DNA of 57,611 nucleotides, from the NCBI GenBank assembly GCA_017647405.1, contig JAGCKR010000026.1:1-57611 (forward strand). Direction: 5' to 3'. Below the pieces are notes generated by a model. That model saw nothing but the letters and a program-made list of their open reading frames with translations, had not been told where the DNA came from and did no database searches. The DNA comes from Alphaproteobacteria bacterium. GTDB lineage: Bacteria; Pseudomonadota; Alphaproteobacteria; CAAHEQ01; UBA3637. Every line of letters starts with the position of its first letter. Positions within the stretch are counted from its first letter, which is position 1. This document shows positions 8,142 through 18,200 of this stretch, one piece after another. Made by a program: the position numbers and the translations under genes.

Positions 8142-9050
8142 TTAGTAACAATATTTTTCAGAGAGAGATTTTAACGCTTCCTCATCAAAGAAATTATTTT
8201 CATTCTTTTCATGGAATCTTTTGATAATGAAACAAAACTTTTTATGTGAAAGAGGGTAGGAAAGTTGATTTAATTCTTCTTTTTCAAAAAAAGGTTTGAG
8301 TGTCATTCTTATAAAATGATTAAAACTATCAGCTTGTTTATGAAAAGAATAATTTTTTGGAGAATAGATATCCTGAATAACAAGTGGTTCCGGATAATTG
8401 GTTATTTTTCCCCCTTCTTGAATAATGCGATACCAAAAAGCCGTGTCTTCGGCAGCATCATATTTTTTTTCATAGGTTATATTATGATCTTTTAAGAATG
8501 ATCTTCTAATCATGGTTGTTGGATGATAGACAGGTACTTGAAAATAAGAAAGGATTTTAGCTTCATGCTCATTTTTTGCTAAATGCAATACGTTATCTTT
8601 TTGGGGTATTTTAATGGCAGAGCCAAGAACAGCTATATCCGGATGTTTATCTAAATAATCTATTTGTTTTTCAAATCGGTAAGGTAAAGAAACATCATCA
8701 TCATCCATTCGAACGATGTATTTGCCACGAGCAATTTTTAAAGCCCTGTTTAGACTGAAGGTAATACCTTTATTTTCGGTATTTGTTAAGACAATAATTC
8801 TTTTGTCTTTGTTTTTTCTTGTATTTAAAACGGCCGCCGTTTCATCTGAAGAGCCGTCATTAACAATAATAAATTCAAAATCTTTATATGTTTGATTTAA
8901 AATGGAGTCGATGGCTGCTTGAACTCTGTGTGCGCGGTTATAGGTTGGCATAAGAACGCTGACTTTTGGTGCAACGCTCTGAAATTGCAAATAAGTAAAA
9001 CTGCTGATTAAAAGGATTAAGAGAGAAGTTAGTAATATGTATTTTTTCAT
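8142..9050 (-). CDS. Membrane-anchored family 2 glycosyltransferase
   Basis: A 302-residue protein with one N-terminal membrane segment (about 4-24) and then a GT-A domain. The domain begins VSVLMPTYNRAHRVQAAIDS, continues with FIIVNDGSSDET (nucleotide binding) and GKYIVRMDDDDVSLP (metal-binding DXD, about residue 116), and ends with a WYRII acceptor-side element. It likely transfers a sugar from a nucleotide sugar to an envelope polysaccharide or glycolipid at the inner membrane; donor and acceptor cannot be told. No other polysaccharide genes are adjacent. No strong ribosome site is visible, and the ompA-type terminator region lies upstream and downstream genes are separate. Confidence 0.85.
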   Translation of the reverse strand: MKKYILLTSLLILLISSFTYLQFQSVAPKVSVLMPTYNRAHRVQAAIDSILNQTYKDFEFIIVNDGSSDETAAVLNTRKNKDKRIIVLTNTENKGITFSLNRALKIARGKYIVRMDDDDVSLPYRFEKQIDYLDKHPDIAVLGSAIKIPQKDNVLHLAKNEHEAKILSYFQVPVYHPTTMIRRSFLKDHNITYEKKYDAAEDTAFWYRIIQEGGKITNYPEPLVIQDIYSPKNYSFHKQADSFNHFIRMTLKPFFEKEELNQLSYPLSHKKFCFIIKRFHEKNENNFFDEEALKSLSEKYCY

Positions 9051-9063
9051 TTTCTGTAGCTTA

Positions 9064-9100
9064 ATAAAAATCCAAGGAGGCAGTAAAACCCCCTTGGATC
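9064..9100 (-). terminator. Terminator of the OmpA-type lipoprotein gene
   Basis: On the minus strand ATCCAAGG pairs with CCTTGGAT around a 15-base inner loop and is followed by TTTTTATT. It separates the lipoprotein gene from the glycosyltransferase gene. Confidence 0.8.
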
Positions 9101-9110
9101 AAATATGTTA

Positions 9111-9755
9111 TTAATTTTTATTAATGAGGAAAATTTCAACACGTCTGTTTTGTTCGCGTCCTTGAGCAGTTGCATTGCTTGCAATCGGATTTTGAGGGCC
9201 AAGACCATCCGTGATGAGTCTGTCAGCAGAAACGCCTTGAAGTCTTAAATAGTTTGAAACAGCATTTGCTCTTCTCAAAGACAATGTGTTGTTATAGGCG
9301 GCAGAACCGGTATTATCCGTGTATCCGACAACTTGAACCATTGTTTTATTGTATTCTTTGATTACTTTGGCGATTGAATTTAATGTCGGCATAAAGGCGC
9401 TTTGAATATTGGCTTCATTTGTGCCAAATGTAATATTGCCAGGCATGATTAATTGAACTTGACCATTTTGAGAAATGACTTGGACGCCGGTTCCAACAAG
9501 TTCTTGACGCAATTTTTTAGCTTGTGCATCCATGTAGGCACCTGTTCCGACACCAACTAATGCACCGGCGCCAGCTCCGATAAGAGCTCCCTTTTTACCA
9601 CCAATCAAAGCGCCGATACCGGCACCTGCGGCTGTTCCGATGCCAGTTCCCCAAGCTGTTTTTGAAACTTGGCTTTCGCCTGTATAAGGATTAGTTGCAC
9701 AAGCACTTAAAAATGATGCTAAAACAAGTGAAAGTGTGGCTTTTTTTATATTCAT
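9111..9755 (-). CDS. OmpA-family lipoprotein with glycine zipper (YiaD-like)
   Basis: A 214-residue outer-membrane lipoprotein. The signal peptide ends in the lipobox LSAC (Cys about residue 19). Residues about 35-75 are a glycine-zipper segment (TGIGTAAGAGIGALIGG and repeats), and 95-214 form an OmpA/MotB peptidoglycan-binding domain. In that domain the VVGYTDNTGSAAYN motif and the LRRANAVSNYL helix are clear, and it ends QNRRVEIFL. It anchors the outer membrane to peptidoglycan, as YiaD-like proteins do. It is a single-gene unit with its own terminator. Family call is firm; the gene name is not assigned. Confidence 0.9.
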   Translation of the reverse strand: MNIKKATLSLVLASFLSACATNPYTGESQVSKTAWGTGIGTAAGAGIGALIGGKKGALIGAGAGALVGVGTGAYMDAQAKKLRQELVGTGVQVISQNGQVQLIMPGNITFGTNEANIQSAFMPTLNSIAKVIKEYNKTMVQVVGYTDNTGSAAYNNTLSLRRANAVSNYLRLQGVSADRLITDGLGPQNPIASNATAQGREQNRRVEIFLINKN

Positions 9756-9791
9756 TTTTTTTCCTTTCCAATAATGTTAATGTAAATATAT

Positions 9792-10880
9792 TTAAAAAAT
9801 TTCTTTTTTGAGTTGTTCCCGATATTGGTCTAGAGAAACCATGATCGGTTTTTTATTTTTTTGTTTTTTTGATATGGTGTGCCAAAACGTCCAACCATTA
9901 CAAGATGCAATGTTTTGCAGTGAGGCGGCTACCTGATGAATAGAACCATGATGGGATCCTGAATGAATTGTTCCGTCGGAACGGATAATTGCCGAAAACT
10001 TTTGTTTTATATCAAAAATTTTTTGCCCTGGTTTAATCAGCCCGTGCTCCAATAATGATCCAAAAGGTATTTTGGGTTCTGTTTTCTTTGGTTGTATCGG
10101 ATCAAAAATATGGCTTTCTGTGGAAGGGCGAATGGCTGCTAATCTTTTTTTGGCGTATTTAATATAAGTTTCATCTTTCTCTATTCCAATATATTTGCGA
10201 CCAAGTTTTTTAGCAACGGCACCGGTTGTTCCCGTGCCAAAAAAAGGATCTAAAACAATATCGCCAGGGTTTGTTGAAGCAAGCAAAATTCGATAGAGTA
10301 AGCATTCTGGTTTTTGAGTTGTATGAACTTTTTTGCCTGTTTCATTTTTTAATCTTTCAGGACCGTTACAGATGGGTAATAACCAATCTGAGCGCATTTG
10401 AATATTGTCATTAAACGCTTTCATGCTCTCATAATTAAAGGTATATTTTGCTTTTTCAGATTTGGCGCACCAAAGAAGAGTTTCATGTGCATTTGCAAAA
10501 CGGGTTCCTTTAAAATTTGGCATGGGATTTGTTTTTACCCAGATGATGTCATTTAAAATCCAAAACTTCAAATTTTGCAAATGGTATCCAACTCTATAAA
10601 TATTATGATAAGAACCGATAATCCAAATGGTGCCATTTTCTTTTAAAATCCGCTTGGCTTCCTTGATCCAGTTGAGTGTAAAAGAATCATAAGAGTCAAA
10701 ACTTTCAAATTTATCCCAAGAATCCGTGACGGCAGATACATGGGTTGCATCCGGTCTGAGAAGATTACTTCCAAGTTGCATATTATAGGGTGGATCTGCA
10801 AAAATCACGTCGACGGAATTATCCGGCATTTTTTTCATGATTTCAATGCAATCGCCTTTAATAATTGTGTTTGTTCTCAT
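9792..10880 (-). CDS. ccrM: Cell-cycle-type adenine DNA methyltransferase, GANTC-specific
   Basis: A 362-residue beta-class N6-adenine methyltransferase with DPPY at 29-32 before the SAM-binding DPFFGTGTTGAV. It also has the CcrM-type C-terminal extension (about 270-360: FGSLLEHGLIKPGQ, FSAIIRSDGTIHSGSHHGSIHQ, GWTFWH) that distinguishes CcrM/HinfI-type enzymes. No restriction gene is adjacent, so it is a solitary regulator methylating GANTC, as in Caulobacter and relatives. The start at 10880 is preferred over 10898 because GGAGAAAAAG stands just before it and homology begins at MRTNTIIKGDC. Strong marker for Alphaproteobacteria. Confidence 0.95.
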   Translation of the reverse strand: MRTNTIIKGDCIEIMKKMPDNSVDVIFADPPYNMQLGSNLLRPDATHVSAVTDSWDKFESFDSYDSFTLNWIKEAKRILKENGTIWIIGSYHNIYRVGYHLQNLKFWILNDIIWVKTNPMPNFKGTRFANAHETLLWCAKSEKAKYTFNYESMKAFNDNIQMRSDWLLPICNGPERLKNETGKKVHTTQKPECLLYRILLASTNPGDIVLDPFFGTGTTGAVAKKLGRKYIGIEKDETYIKYAKKRLAAIRPSTESHIFDPIQPKKTEPKIPFGSLLEHGLIKPGQKIFDIKQKFSAIIRSDGTIHSGSHHGSIHQVAASLQNIASCNGWTFWHTISKKQKNKKPIMVSLDQYREQLKKEIF

Positions 10881-10981
10881 CTTTTTCTCCCAAAACAAAC
10901 CAATGTTATCACAATAACAAATAAAAAGAAAGTAAAAAAAAGATGTTTTGTTTTTATAAAGTTGATAAATTTTTTTTGGGC

Positions 10982-11010
10982 TTGCAAAAAAAATAAATTT
11001 AAGCTAGAAT
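10982..11010 (+). promoter_or_regulatory. secG promoter
   Basis: TTGCAA (10982-10987), 17 bases, TAGAAT (11005-11010), with a leader of about 50 bases to the secG start. Confidence 0.75.
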
Positions 11011-11065
11011 GCACCCGTTTAAAACTTTGTTGAGAAGTTTTTCTTTATATTTTATAGGAAAAAAG

Positions 11066-11365
11066 ATGCAAACATTTATTTTGACTATTCATATTATTTT
11101 AGCAATTTGTATAACGATTTTTGTTTTGTTGCAACGTTCAGAAGGCGGTGCTCTTGGTGCGCTTGGTGGCGGGCAGGGTGGTGCCGGTCTTTTCACATCG
11201 CGACAAGCAGGTAATTTTCTTTCTCGTGTAACGGCTTATTGTTTCGCTGCTTTTATTGTAACAAGTTTAACGCTTGTTATTATGGCTAAAAACAGCAGTG
11301 AAGTCGAAAAAATCAGCATTGTTCCAACAGCAACGGTTGCTCAGGAAGATGCCTCAGAAAAATAG
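11066..11365 (+). CDS. secG: Preprotein translocase subunit SecG
   Basis: A 99-residue subunit of the SecYEG channel in the inner membrane. It has the two expected helices (about 2-22 and 50-72), with the conserved LLQRSEGGALGALGGG loop between them and FTSRQAGNFLSRVT before the second helix. The ATG at 11066 with AGGAAAAAAG just upstream gives the family N-terminus MQTFILTIHII; the longer frame from 11009 covers the promoter and is not used. It is first in a secG-kdsA-eno run. In many Alphaproteobacteria pyrG lies between secG and kdsA; here it does not. Confidence 0.95.
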   Translation: MQTFILTIHIILAICITIFVLLQRSEGGALGALGGGQGGAGLFTSRQAGNFLSRVTAYCFAAFIVTSLTLVIMAKNSSEVEKISIVPTATVAQEDASEK

Positions 11366-11373
11366 AGGGATAA

Positions 11374-12204
11374 ATGCAAAAAGAAATTCAGGTTGCAAAC
11401 CTTAAAATTTCAAATGACAAACCGTTTACTTTAATTGCGGGTCCTTGTCAGATGGAAAGTGCTTCACATGGTATGGAAATGGCTGAAGCGCTTGTTTCTT
11501 TAACAAAAAAATTGGATATACCGTTTATTTTCAAGGCTTCATTTGATAAGGCAAACAGAACAAGTATTAATGGTGTTCGTGGAATGGGGCTTGAAAAGGC
11601 AATGCTTGCTTTTCAAGATATTAAAGATAAGTTGAATTGCCCTGTGATTACAGATATTCATGAGCCGTTTCAATGTGAAGTTGCTGCCAAAGTTGTTGAT
11701 GTGTTGCAAATTCCGGCTTTTTTATGCAGACAAACTGATTTGTTGATTGCTGCTGGAAAAACAAAGGCTGCTATTAATGTGAAAAAAGGGCAGTTTTTAG
11801 CGCCTTGGGACATGAAAAACGTTGCAGCCAAATTGGAAAGTACGGGTAATACGAATATTATGTTAACTGAACGTGGCGCCTCATTTGGATATAATACTTT
11901 GGTAGTGGATATGCGCTCATTGCCTATTATGAAGCAAACGGGTTATCCGGTTGTTTTTGATGCCACGCATTCTGTTCAGCAACCAGGCGGTCAGGGAACT
12001 TCAAGTGGTGGACAAAGAGAATTTGCCCCTGTTTTAGCTAATGCAGCCATCACAACGGGTATTGCAGGTGTTTTTATTGAAACACATGAAACCCCGGATA
12101 CTGCACCAAGTGATGGGCCGAACATGATTCCGCTTCATCAGATGGAACAAGTTTTGAAAACTTTAAAAGCCTATGATGAAATTGCCAAAGGTTTAAAAAA
12201 ATAA
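11374..12204 (+). CDS. kdsA: 3-deoxy-8-phosphooctulonate synthase (KDO-8-P synthase)
   Basis: KdsA condenses phosphoenolpyruvate with arabinose 5-phosphate to Kdo-8-phosphate for lipid A-core synthesis. The 276 residues show [60 protein letters not shown] and [12 protein letters not shown], all family signatures. Cys25 in AGPC (in place of the Asn of the E. coli enzyme) suggests the metal-dependent class. It starts eight bases after secG and shares its promoter. Its presence implies a Kdo-containing lipopolysaccharide. Confidence 0.96.
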   Translation: MQKEIQVANLKISNDKPFTLIAGPCQMESASHGMEMAEALVSLTKKLDIPFIFKASFDKANRTSINGVRGMGLEKAMLAFQDIKDKLNCPVITDIHEPFQCEVAAKVVDVLQIPAFLCRQTDLLIAAGKTKAAINVKKGQFLAPWDMKNVAAKLESTGNTNIMLTERGASFGYNTLVVDMRSLPIMKQTGYPVVFDATHSVQQPGGQGTSSGGQREFAPVLANAAITTGIAGVFIETHETPDTAPSDGPNMIPLHQMEQVLKTLKAYDEIAKGLKK

Positions 12205-13539
<1,335 letters not shown>

Positions 13540-13552
13540 GATTTGAAATAAA

Positions 13553-13587
13553 AACACCCGTGCTGTTTTAGTGCGGGTGTTTTTTTA
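13553..13587 (+). terminator. Terminator after eno
   Basis: Stem ACACCCG/CGGGTGT with a 13-base inner loop, followed by eight T. Confidence 0.9.
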
Positions 13588-13636
13588 TCTTTATTAGTTT
13601 TAATAAAAGATTGAATAATTTAATATATCTTGTTGA

Positions 13637-14167
13637 TTAATCAAAAGAATTATCTTTTTGTAAGGGGTTTATTTCTAGTGCTTGTTTGGCAATTTCATAG
13701 GAAAAACCGGCTCTGCCAAGGGCTGCTAAATCTTTTTGATAAAATAAAGAGGCATCTTTTATTCTAAATTGTCCTTTTTTATGTTTTTTTAACCAGTTAT
13801 GCGCTCTTGTTAAATCAGAACTTGAAGTTTCTTCATCAAATGTTCTTAAATAATTAGAGACGGTTTGGGGACACAGCCCATCTTGTTTTAATTTATTTAA
13901 AATAAAAGATTTTGATTTTCCGCTATTTGAAAGACGCTGAACTTGATTTTGAATGACTCGTTCATCATTAATATATCCAAGTTCAATCATTTTTTGAATG
14001 ACTTCATCAATCATGGTATTAATATTGTCAGGGATGATATTCCCATTTAATCTTTCTTTTTGAATACGTCGTTCTAACATTTTTCTTGTTTTAAAGCTGG
14101 AAGATTCAAATCGTTCAAGATAAAACAGCGTAATGTTTGTAAGCCTTGTTTTGTTAATTTGTTTCAT
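13637..14167 (-). CDS. recX: RecX-family regulatory protein
   Basis: RecX binds RecA and limits its filament. The 176-residue, highly basic, helical protein has the tandem three-helix pattern of the family. Visible elements are KTRKMLERRIQKER, then the signature VIQKMIELGYINDERVIQNQVQRL and SKSFILNKLKQDGLCPQTV, and a third repeat with LKKHKKGQFRIKD and ALGRAGFSYEIAKQAL. recA is not nearby. It is transcribed away from hslO from a promoter whose -35 sequence overlaps that of hslO. Confidence 0.85.
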   Translation of the reverse strand: MKQINKTRLTNITLFYLERFESSSFKTRKMLERRIQKERLNGNIIPDNINTMIDEVIQKMIELGYINDERVIQNQVQRLSNSGKSKSFILNKLKQDGLCPQTVSNYLRTFDEETSSSDLTRAHNWLKKHKKGQFRIKDASLFYQKDLAALGRAGFSYEIAKQALEINPLQKDNSFD

Positions 14168-14190
14168 GGTTATTATTTCCTTTAAAAAGA

Positions 14191-14219
14191 AGTGTAAAAT
14201 ACTTTTTAATCATTGACAA
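14191..14219 (-). promoter_or_regulatory. recX promoter, -35 overlapping the hslO -35
   Basis: Minus strand TTGTCA (14214-14219), 17 bases, TACACT (14191-14196). The seven bases TTGACAA at 14213-14219 supply both this box and the opposing TTGACA. Confidence 0.6.
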
Positions 14220-14241
14220 GAAAAAACCTTTTTATCATAAT
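14213..14241 (+). promoter_or_regulatory. hslO promoter
   Basis: TTGACA (14213-14218), 17 bases, CATAAT (14236-14241), about 25 bases before the hslO start. Confidence 0.7.
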
Positions 14242-14266
14242 ATAAAAAATTTTTAAGGAGTATAAA

Positions 14267-15109
14267 ATGGATTCGATTACATCGTTTATTTTAGAAGGTG
14301 CCCGTTTTCGGGGTGTGTATATCGGTGCTGATAAAGTGGTTCAAGATATTTTGGATTGCCACTCATATCCGCTTGTTGTTCAAAAAATATTAGGGCAGAG
14401 CATTATATTGGCCCTTGCTTTGGCACAAAGTATTAAATATCAGGGTGTTTTTTCATTTCAGGTTCGTTCTTCCGGACCGGTTCAATCTTTGTTTGTGAAT
14501 GTGACACATGATAAACAAGTTCGCGCTTATGCTGTTTATGAAGAAGAAAAATTACCGACAGAGGATGAATTAACAAATGAAGCATTATTTGGTAATGGGG
14601 AGCTTTTATTCTCGGTAACGCAATTAGGACAAGAACCTTATCAGGGTATTATTTCTTTAACGGGAAAAACATTGACTGACACAGTATTAGATTATTTCAG
14701 ATTGTCAGAACAGATTAAAACAGATTTAATTTTGCGACAAAAAGAGGGTAAAACGCGTTGTTTAATGTTGCAACAAATGCCGTTAAAAGAAGGCGATGAT
14801 GCAGAAGAAGTTGCATCTTTATATGAAACGGCTGATGTTTTGATGAATAGTGTGAAAGATGCAGAGTTGTTTACAGATAAATTGGTGCCCGAGCAGTTAT
14901 TATATCGCTTATTCCATGCAAATGATTTAACTGTATATGAACCAGTAGTGCCTCATTTTTCTTGTTCTTGCCATAAAGATCAGATGAAAAGATTTTTAAG
15001 TCGGTTGACAGATCAAGAAAGAGAAGAGCTTTATCAAGATGGGCAGATTATGACGGAATGTCAGTTTTGTCAGACGCAATATGTTTTTAAGCATGAGGAT
15101 TTTAACTAA
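14267..15109 (+). CDS. hslO: Redox-regulated chaperone Hsp33
   Basis: Hsp33 is a cytoplasmic holdase activated by disulphide formation and zinc release under oxidative stress. The 280 residues show the N-terminal fold (SFILEGARFRGVYIG, GQSIILALALAQSIKYQG, FQVRSSGPVQSL). The C-terminal zinc motif is FSCSCHKDQ followed by TECQFCQTQY, giving the four Cys of the CxC/CxxC switch. AAGGAG precedes the start. The next gene's ATG follows the TAA directly, so a four- to five-gene operon running to hisS is likely. Confidence 0.95.
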   Translation: MDSITSFILEGARFRGVYIGADKVVQDILDCHSYPLVVQKILGQSIILALALAQSIKYQGVFSFQVRSSGPVQSLFVNVTHDKQVRAYAVYEEEKLPTEDELTNEALFGNGELLFSVTQLGQEPYQGIISLTGKTLTDTVLDYFRLSEQIKTDLILRQKEGKTRCLMLQQMPLKEGDDAEEVASLYETADVLMNSVKDAELFTDKLVPEQLLYRLFHANDLTVYEPVVPHFSCSCHKDQMKRFLSRLTDQEREELYQDGQIMTECQFCQTQYVFKHEDFN

Positions 15110-15664
15110 ATGAGATATTTTTCTTTTCTTCTTTTATTTTTGTGTTGTGCATGTGCCGCACCTGAATTTACAATGGTTAAGGTAAATACATTTGAAGAAG
15201 AAAAGAAAATTTCTGTTTTTGCTTCAGCTGTTGAGATAAATTCAACGGTTGAACGATTTGACAGGTTGCCTCACATTGAGGATGAAATGCCTATAACACC
15301 CGAAGAATCCTTGAAAAAATGGATACAGAATCGTTTTGTGGCAATAAAACCTGAAACGCAGTTAAAAATGCGAGTAGTTATTGAAAAGGCGTATTTAACG
15401 CAAATGGATGAACAATCCGGTCATTGGTATGTTTTTGATAATGTGAAATACACGTTGTCATACGCTTTAAAATTTATTTTTGAAAAAGGAGAAGATGCTG
15501 TTTATACGCATAATATTGGTGGATATGAAACATCTTCATTGCCCAAACGCAGTTCGATTTCTGTGAAAGAAAAAGTGTTTGAAAAAATGCTAAATGCCAT
15601 GATTTATAAAATAGATGAAGAGATACGTAAGAGTGTTCCTAAAAAATTTATAGAAGGTAACTAG
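15110..15664 (+). CDS. Hypothetical lipoprotein
   Basis: A 184-residue protein with a signal peptide and the lipobox CCAC (Cys about residue 15, LLFLCCAC), followed by an extracytoplasmic domain I do not recognise. It has a mixed alpha/beta pattern: KMRVVIEKAYLTQ and a WYVFDNVKYTLSYALKFIF strand pair, then a C-terminal helix with VKEKVFEKMLNAMIYKIDEEI. The pattern suggests a small lipid- or protein-binding lipoprotein. It begins immediately after hslO's stop, so it is translationally coupled to it, and comEC starts five bases after its end. Existence is well supported; role unknown. Confidence 0.75.
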   Translation: MRYFSFLLLFLCCACAAPEFTMVKVNTFEEEKKISVFASAVEINSTVERFDRLPHIEDEMPITPEESLKKWIQNRFVAIKPETQLKMRVVIEKAYLTQMDEQSGHWYVFDNVKYTLSYALKFIFEKGEDAVYTHNIGGYETSSLPKRSSISVKEKVFEKMLNAMIYKIDEEIRKSVPKKFIEGN

Positions 15665-15669
15665 ATAGA

Positions 15670-17811
15670 ATGAAACCACTATTTTTTCTTGAAGAAGAGG
15701 AACATAAAGGCATCTTTTTGATTATGTCTTTTATTTTGGGTATTTTGATTTATTTTTCCTTACCGTTTGAGCCGTCTTTTGCCGTTATTTCACTTTGTTT
15801 AGTTTTTGTTTTGGGATTAACCTTTTTCTTTTTTTTTAGAAGTCGGTTTAAATTTTTTTCATTTATTCTTTTTTTTCTGGTGTTAGGAGTTTTTATTTCT
15901 TCTTTACATGCCACTATTGTTAATACGGATTTTTTAATAAAAACGATTGATAAATCTGATGTGATAGGGTCGGTGATAGATGTTGAGGAAAGACCGCAAT
16001 CGGCTCGAATAACACTTGAAAATGTTTTAATCCGCTCAAAAGATGAAAGAGTGTATGTGAATAAAGCCAAAATGTGGGTGTCGAAAAAGGCTATTTGGAA
16101 TAAATCAGATACTGAAGATGAAATGAATTGTTTGGATTTGGAGGAGTTAAATAAAATTTCAGACAAAAGGGGTGTTGAAAAACCAAGTAAAAAAATATCA
16201 ACAGATACGTGTGTATTAAAAAAGCCGGATGCGGTCATGATCAAAAAAGGGGATTTGATTATTGGTAAAACATTTTTAATACGTCCCCCATCAAATCCCA
16301 CTCAATATGGTGGATATTATGAAGCCAGAACTTTATTTTTTGATGGAATTGGCGCTGTTGGTAATTTTTCTAATGTGTTGATTTTAAAAGAGTCAAGTGC
16401 TAAATATTCCTTTTTGGAAGAATTTAAAAGATATTTAAAAGAGAAAATATCTTTTTTAAAACCAGAAACAAGAGGTGTTATTCAGGCGCTTCTTGTGGGT
16501 GATGCTGATTTGATTACAGCGCCGATTGAAGTTTTATATCGCTCTTTAGGGCTGACACATATTCTTTCAGTGTCTGGGTTTCATGTTGGTCTTATTTCTT
16601 TTTTAGTTTATTATTTTTTCAGGTTATTTTTAGTTGTTTTAACATTTAAAGTGCCGGTTTCTCCTTTTGTAATCAGAGCGTTGAGTTCATTAGTGGCTTT
16701 GATCGTTTCTTTTTGTTATGTTTTATTAACAGGAGCCGAACCGCCGGCCGTTCGGGCATTTATAATGACAGCTTTTGTTTTTTTGTGTTTTTTCATGAAA
16801 AGACAAGCTCTTTCTATTCGAACAGTGTTTGTTGCCGCTTTTTTAATCCTTTGTTACAAGCCTGTTTTGGTTTTAAGTGTTGGATTTCAACTTTCTTTTA
16901 TGGCAGTTTTGACATTATGCGTTTTAGTTAAGAATGTTCAGACAAAAGTGAAAGAATTCTTTATTAAAAAATCTTTCCGTTTGTTTGTGGTAAGTCTTGT
17001 TTTATTAAATGTTTTTGTTACGCTTGTTTCTTGGCCGTTTATCGCGTATCATTTTCATAAAATAGCTCTTTATGGGATTTTGGGTAATCTGCTACTGAGT
17101 TTTATTTTTTCACTGTTTATTATGCCGTTATTGTTGCTGGGTGCTCTTTTTGCGGCATTTCAATGGAGTGATATTTTTTTCGTGTGGGCGGAAAAAGTTT
17201 TACTTGTTGTTCATTATATAGGTGAAAAAATAACCGTTTTACCATTTATGATGGTTCCCGTTCCGGCTTTTTCTGGTTGGGGTCTTTTTCTTTTTTCTTT
17301 TGGATTTATTATTTTTTGTTGTATGAAAGGAAGATTTAAATATGTGGGGTTATTATTAATCGGTTTATTCTTTTTTTCTTTCATGACTTATCCTAAAAGT
17401 GATATAAAATTGGGTAGAGAAGGGCGTTTATTAGCAGTTCGGATGTCGGATGGAAAGTTTTTGTTAAATGAAAGTTATCGCCATCATATTGTTTCGGATA
17501 ATTGGTTGCTTGCAAATGCTGAGAATCCTGAAAATTATTCTTCTTCAGAAATTTTTAACGCCGATTATCTTATAGTAAAAGGTAAAAAAATTGCATTTGA
17601 GCCCGTCTCTTGTCAAGATGCTGATTTGACTATTGAAATGCAAAAAAAAGATTATTCTGCGTGTCCTCATCTTATTTCTAAAGAAAAATTAAAACAGATG
17701 GGTAGTTTAGATGTTTTTATTCATGGGAAAGAGCTTTTTCTTTTTGACTATTCGTTAATAGATCGAAACAGACCGTGGAATCAAAAAAGAAGAGAAATAA
17801 ATGATTTTTAG
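15670..17811 (+). CDS. comEC: ComEC/Rec2-family DNA-uptake channel
   Basis: A 713-residue inner-membrane protein. The N-terminal part has three helices followed by a soluble DUF4131-like region (about 95-240, including GGYYEARTLFFDGIGAVG). The competence domain follows, with the family hallmark LYRSLGLTHILSVSGFHVGL and then about eight helices, including VLLTGAEPPAVRAFIM. The C-terminal roughly 130 residues are soluble and lack metallo-beta-lactamase motifs (no HxHxDH), as in many alphaproteobacterial homologues. In competent bacteria ComEC passes single-stranded DNA into the cytoplasm. dprA at 33.5-34.7 kb could receive that DNA. Confidence 0.88.
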   Translation: MKPLFFLEEEEHKGIFLIMSFILGILIYFSLPFEPSFAVISLCLVFVLGLTFFFFFRSRFKFFSFILFFLVLGVFISSLHATIVNTDFLIKTIDKSDVIGSVIDVEERPQSARITLENVLIRSKDERVYVNKAKMWVSKKAIWNKSDTEDEMNCLDLEELNKISDKRGVEKPSKKISTDTCVLKKPDAVMIKKGDLIIGKTFLIRPPSNPTQYGGYYEARTLFFDGIGAVGNFSNVLILKESSAKYSFLEEFKRYLKEKISFLKPETRGVIQALLVGDADLITAPIEVLYRSLGLTHILSVSGFHVGLISFLVYYFFRLFLVVLTFKVPVSPFVIRALSSLVALIVSFCYVLLTGAEPPAVRAFIMTAFVFLCFFMKRQALSIRTVFVAAFLILCYKPVLVLSVGFQLSFMAVLTLCVLVKNVQTKVKEFFIKKSFRLFVVSLVLLNVFVTLVSWPFIAYHFHKIALYGILGNLLLSFIFSLFIMPLLLLGALFAAFQWSDIFFVWAEKVLLVVHYIGEKITVLPFMMVPVPAFSGWGLFLFSFGFIIFCCMKGRFKYVGLLLIGLFFFSFMTYPKSDIKLGREGRLLAVRMSDGKFLLNESYRHHIVSDNWLLANAENPENYSSSEIFNADYLIVKGKKIAFEPVSCQDADLTIEMQKKDYSACPHLISKEKLKQMGSLDVFIHGKELFLFDYSLIDRNRPWNQKRREINDF

Positions 17812-17861
17812 GTTGAATTTTCTTGGAAAATTATATAAAATGCCGTAAAAGGAATTTAAAA

Positions 17862-18200
17862 ATGAAATATCTTTTGCTGATGTCTTTTTTTCTGATGAGC
17901 GCCTGTAGCTCTTTTCAAGGTGATTTTTTTGATACATCTTCCAGATTTAATCGTGTTCAAAAAAGAGAATTTGTCGGCCGGTCTGCTGGAGAAGTTGTTA
18001 ATGTATTGGGAACACCAAGAACGGTGTTGACGGAGGAACCTAATCAGGTTTGGACATACCGGAAAGATAAATGTATCACATTTGTTTATTTTGACAAAAG
18101 CGGAAAAGTAGGTTTTGCCGAAGAAAGAGGTGAATGTGTGAATTTGGATGCTTTTGAGTATGCGAAGGAGAATAAAAATGAAACAGAAAGTAACACCTAA
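17862..18200 (+). CDS. Small lipoprotein with BamE/SmpA-like domain
   Basis: A 112-residue lipoprotein: signal peptide MKYLLLMSFFLMSAC with lipobox LMSAC (Cys about 15). A compact module follows, FVGRSAGEVVNVLGTPRTVL, then an aromatic strand VWTYRKDKCITFVYFD and EERGEC. The G-x-s-x-x-e-V-x-x-x-lG-x-P pattern followed by a W-x-Y strand resembles SmpA/OmlA/BamE lipoproteins. Two further Cys could form a disulphide. The start at 17862 (AAAAGGAATTTAAAA upstream) is used because the signal peptide begins there. The 3' end overlaps hisS by 23 bases, so the two genes are coupled. A role in outer-membrane assembly is possible but not shown. Confidence 0.75.
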   Translation: MKYLLLMSFFLMSACSSFQGDFFDTSSRFNRVQKREFVGRSAGEVVNVLGTPRTVLTEEPNQVWTYRKDKCITFVYFDKSGKVGFAEERGECVNLDAFEYAKENKNETESNT

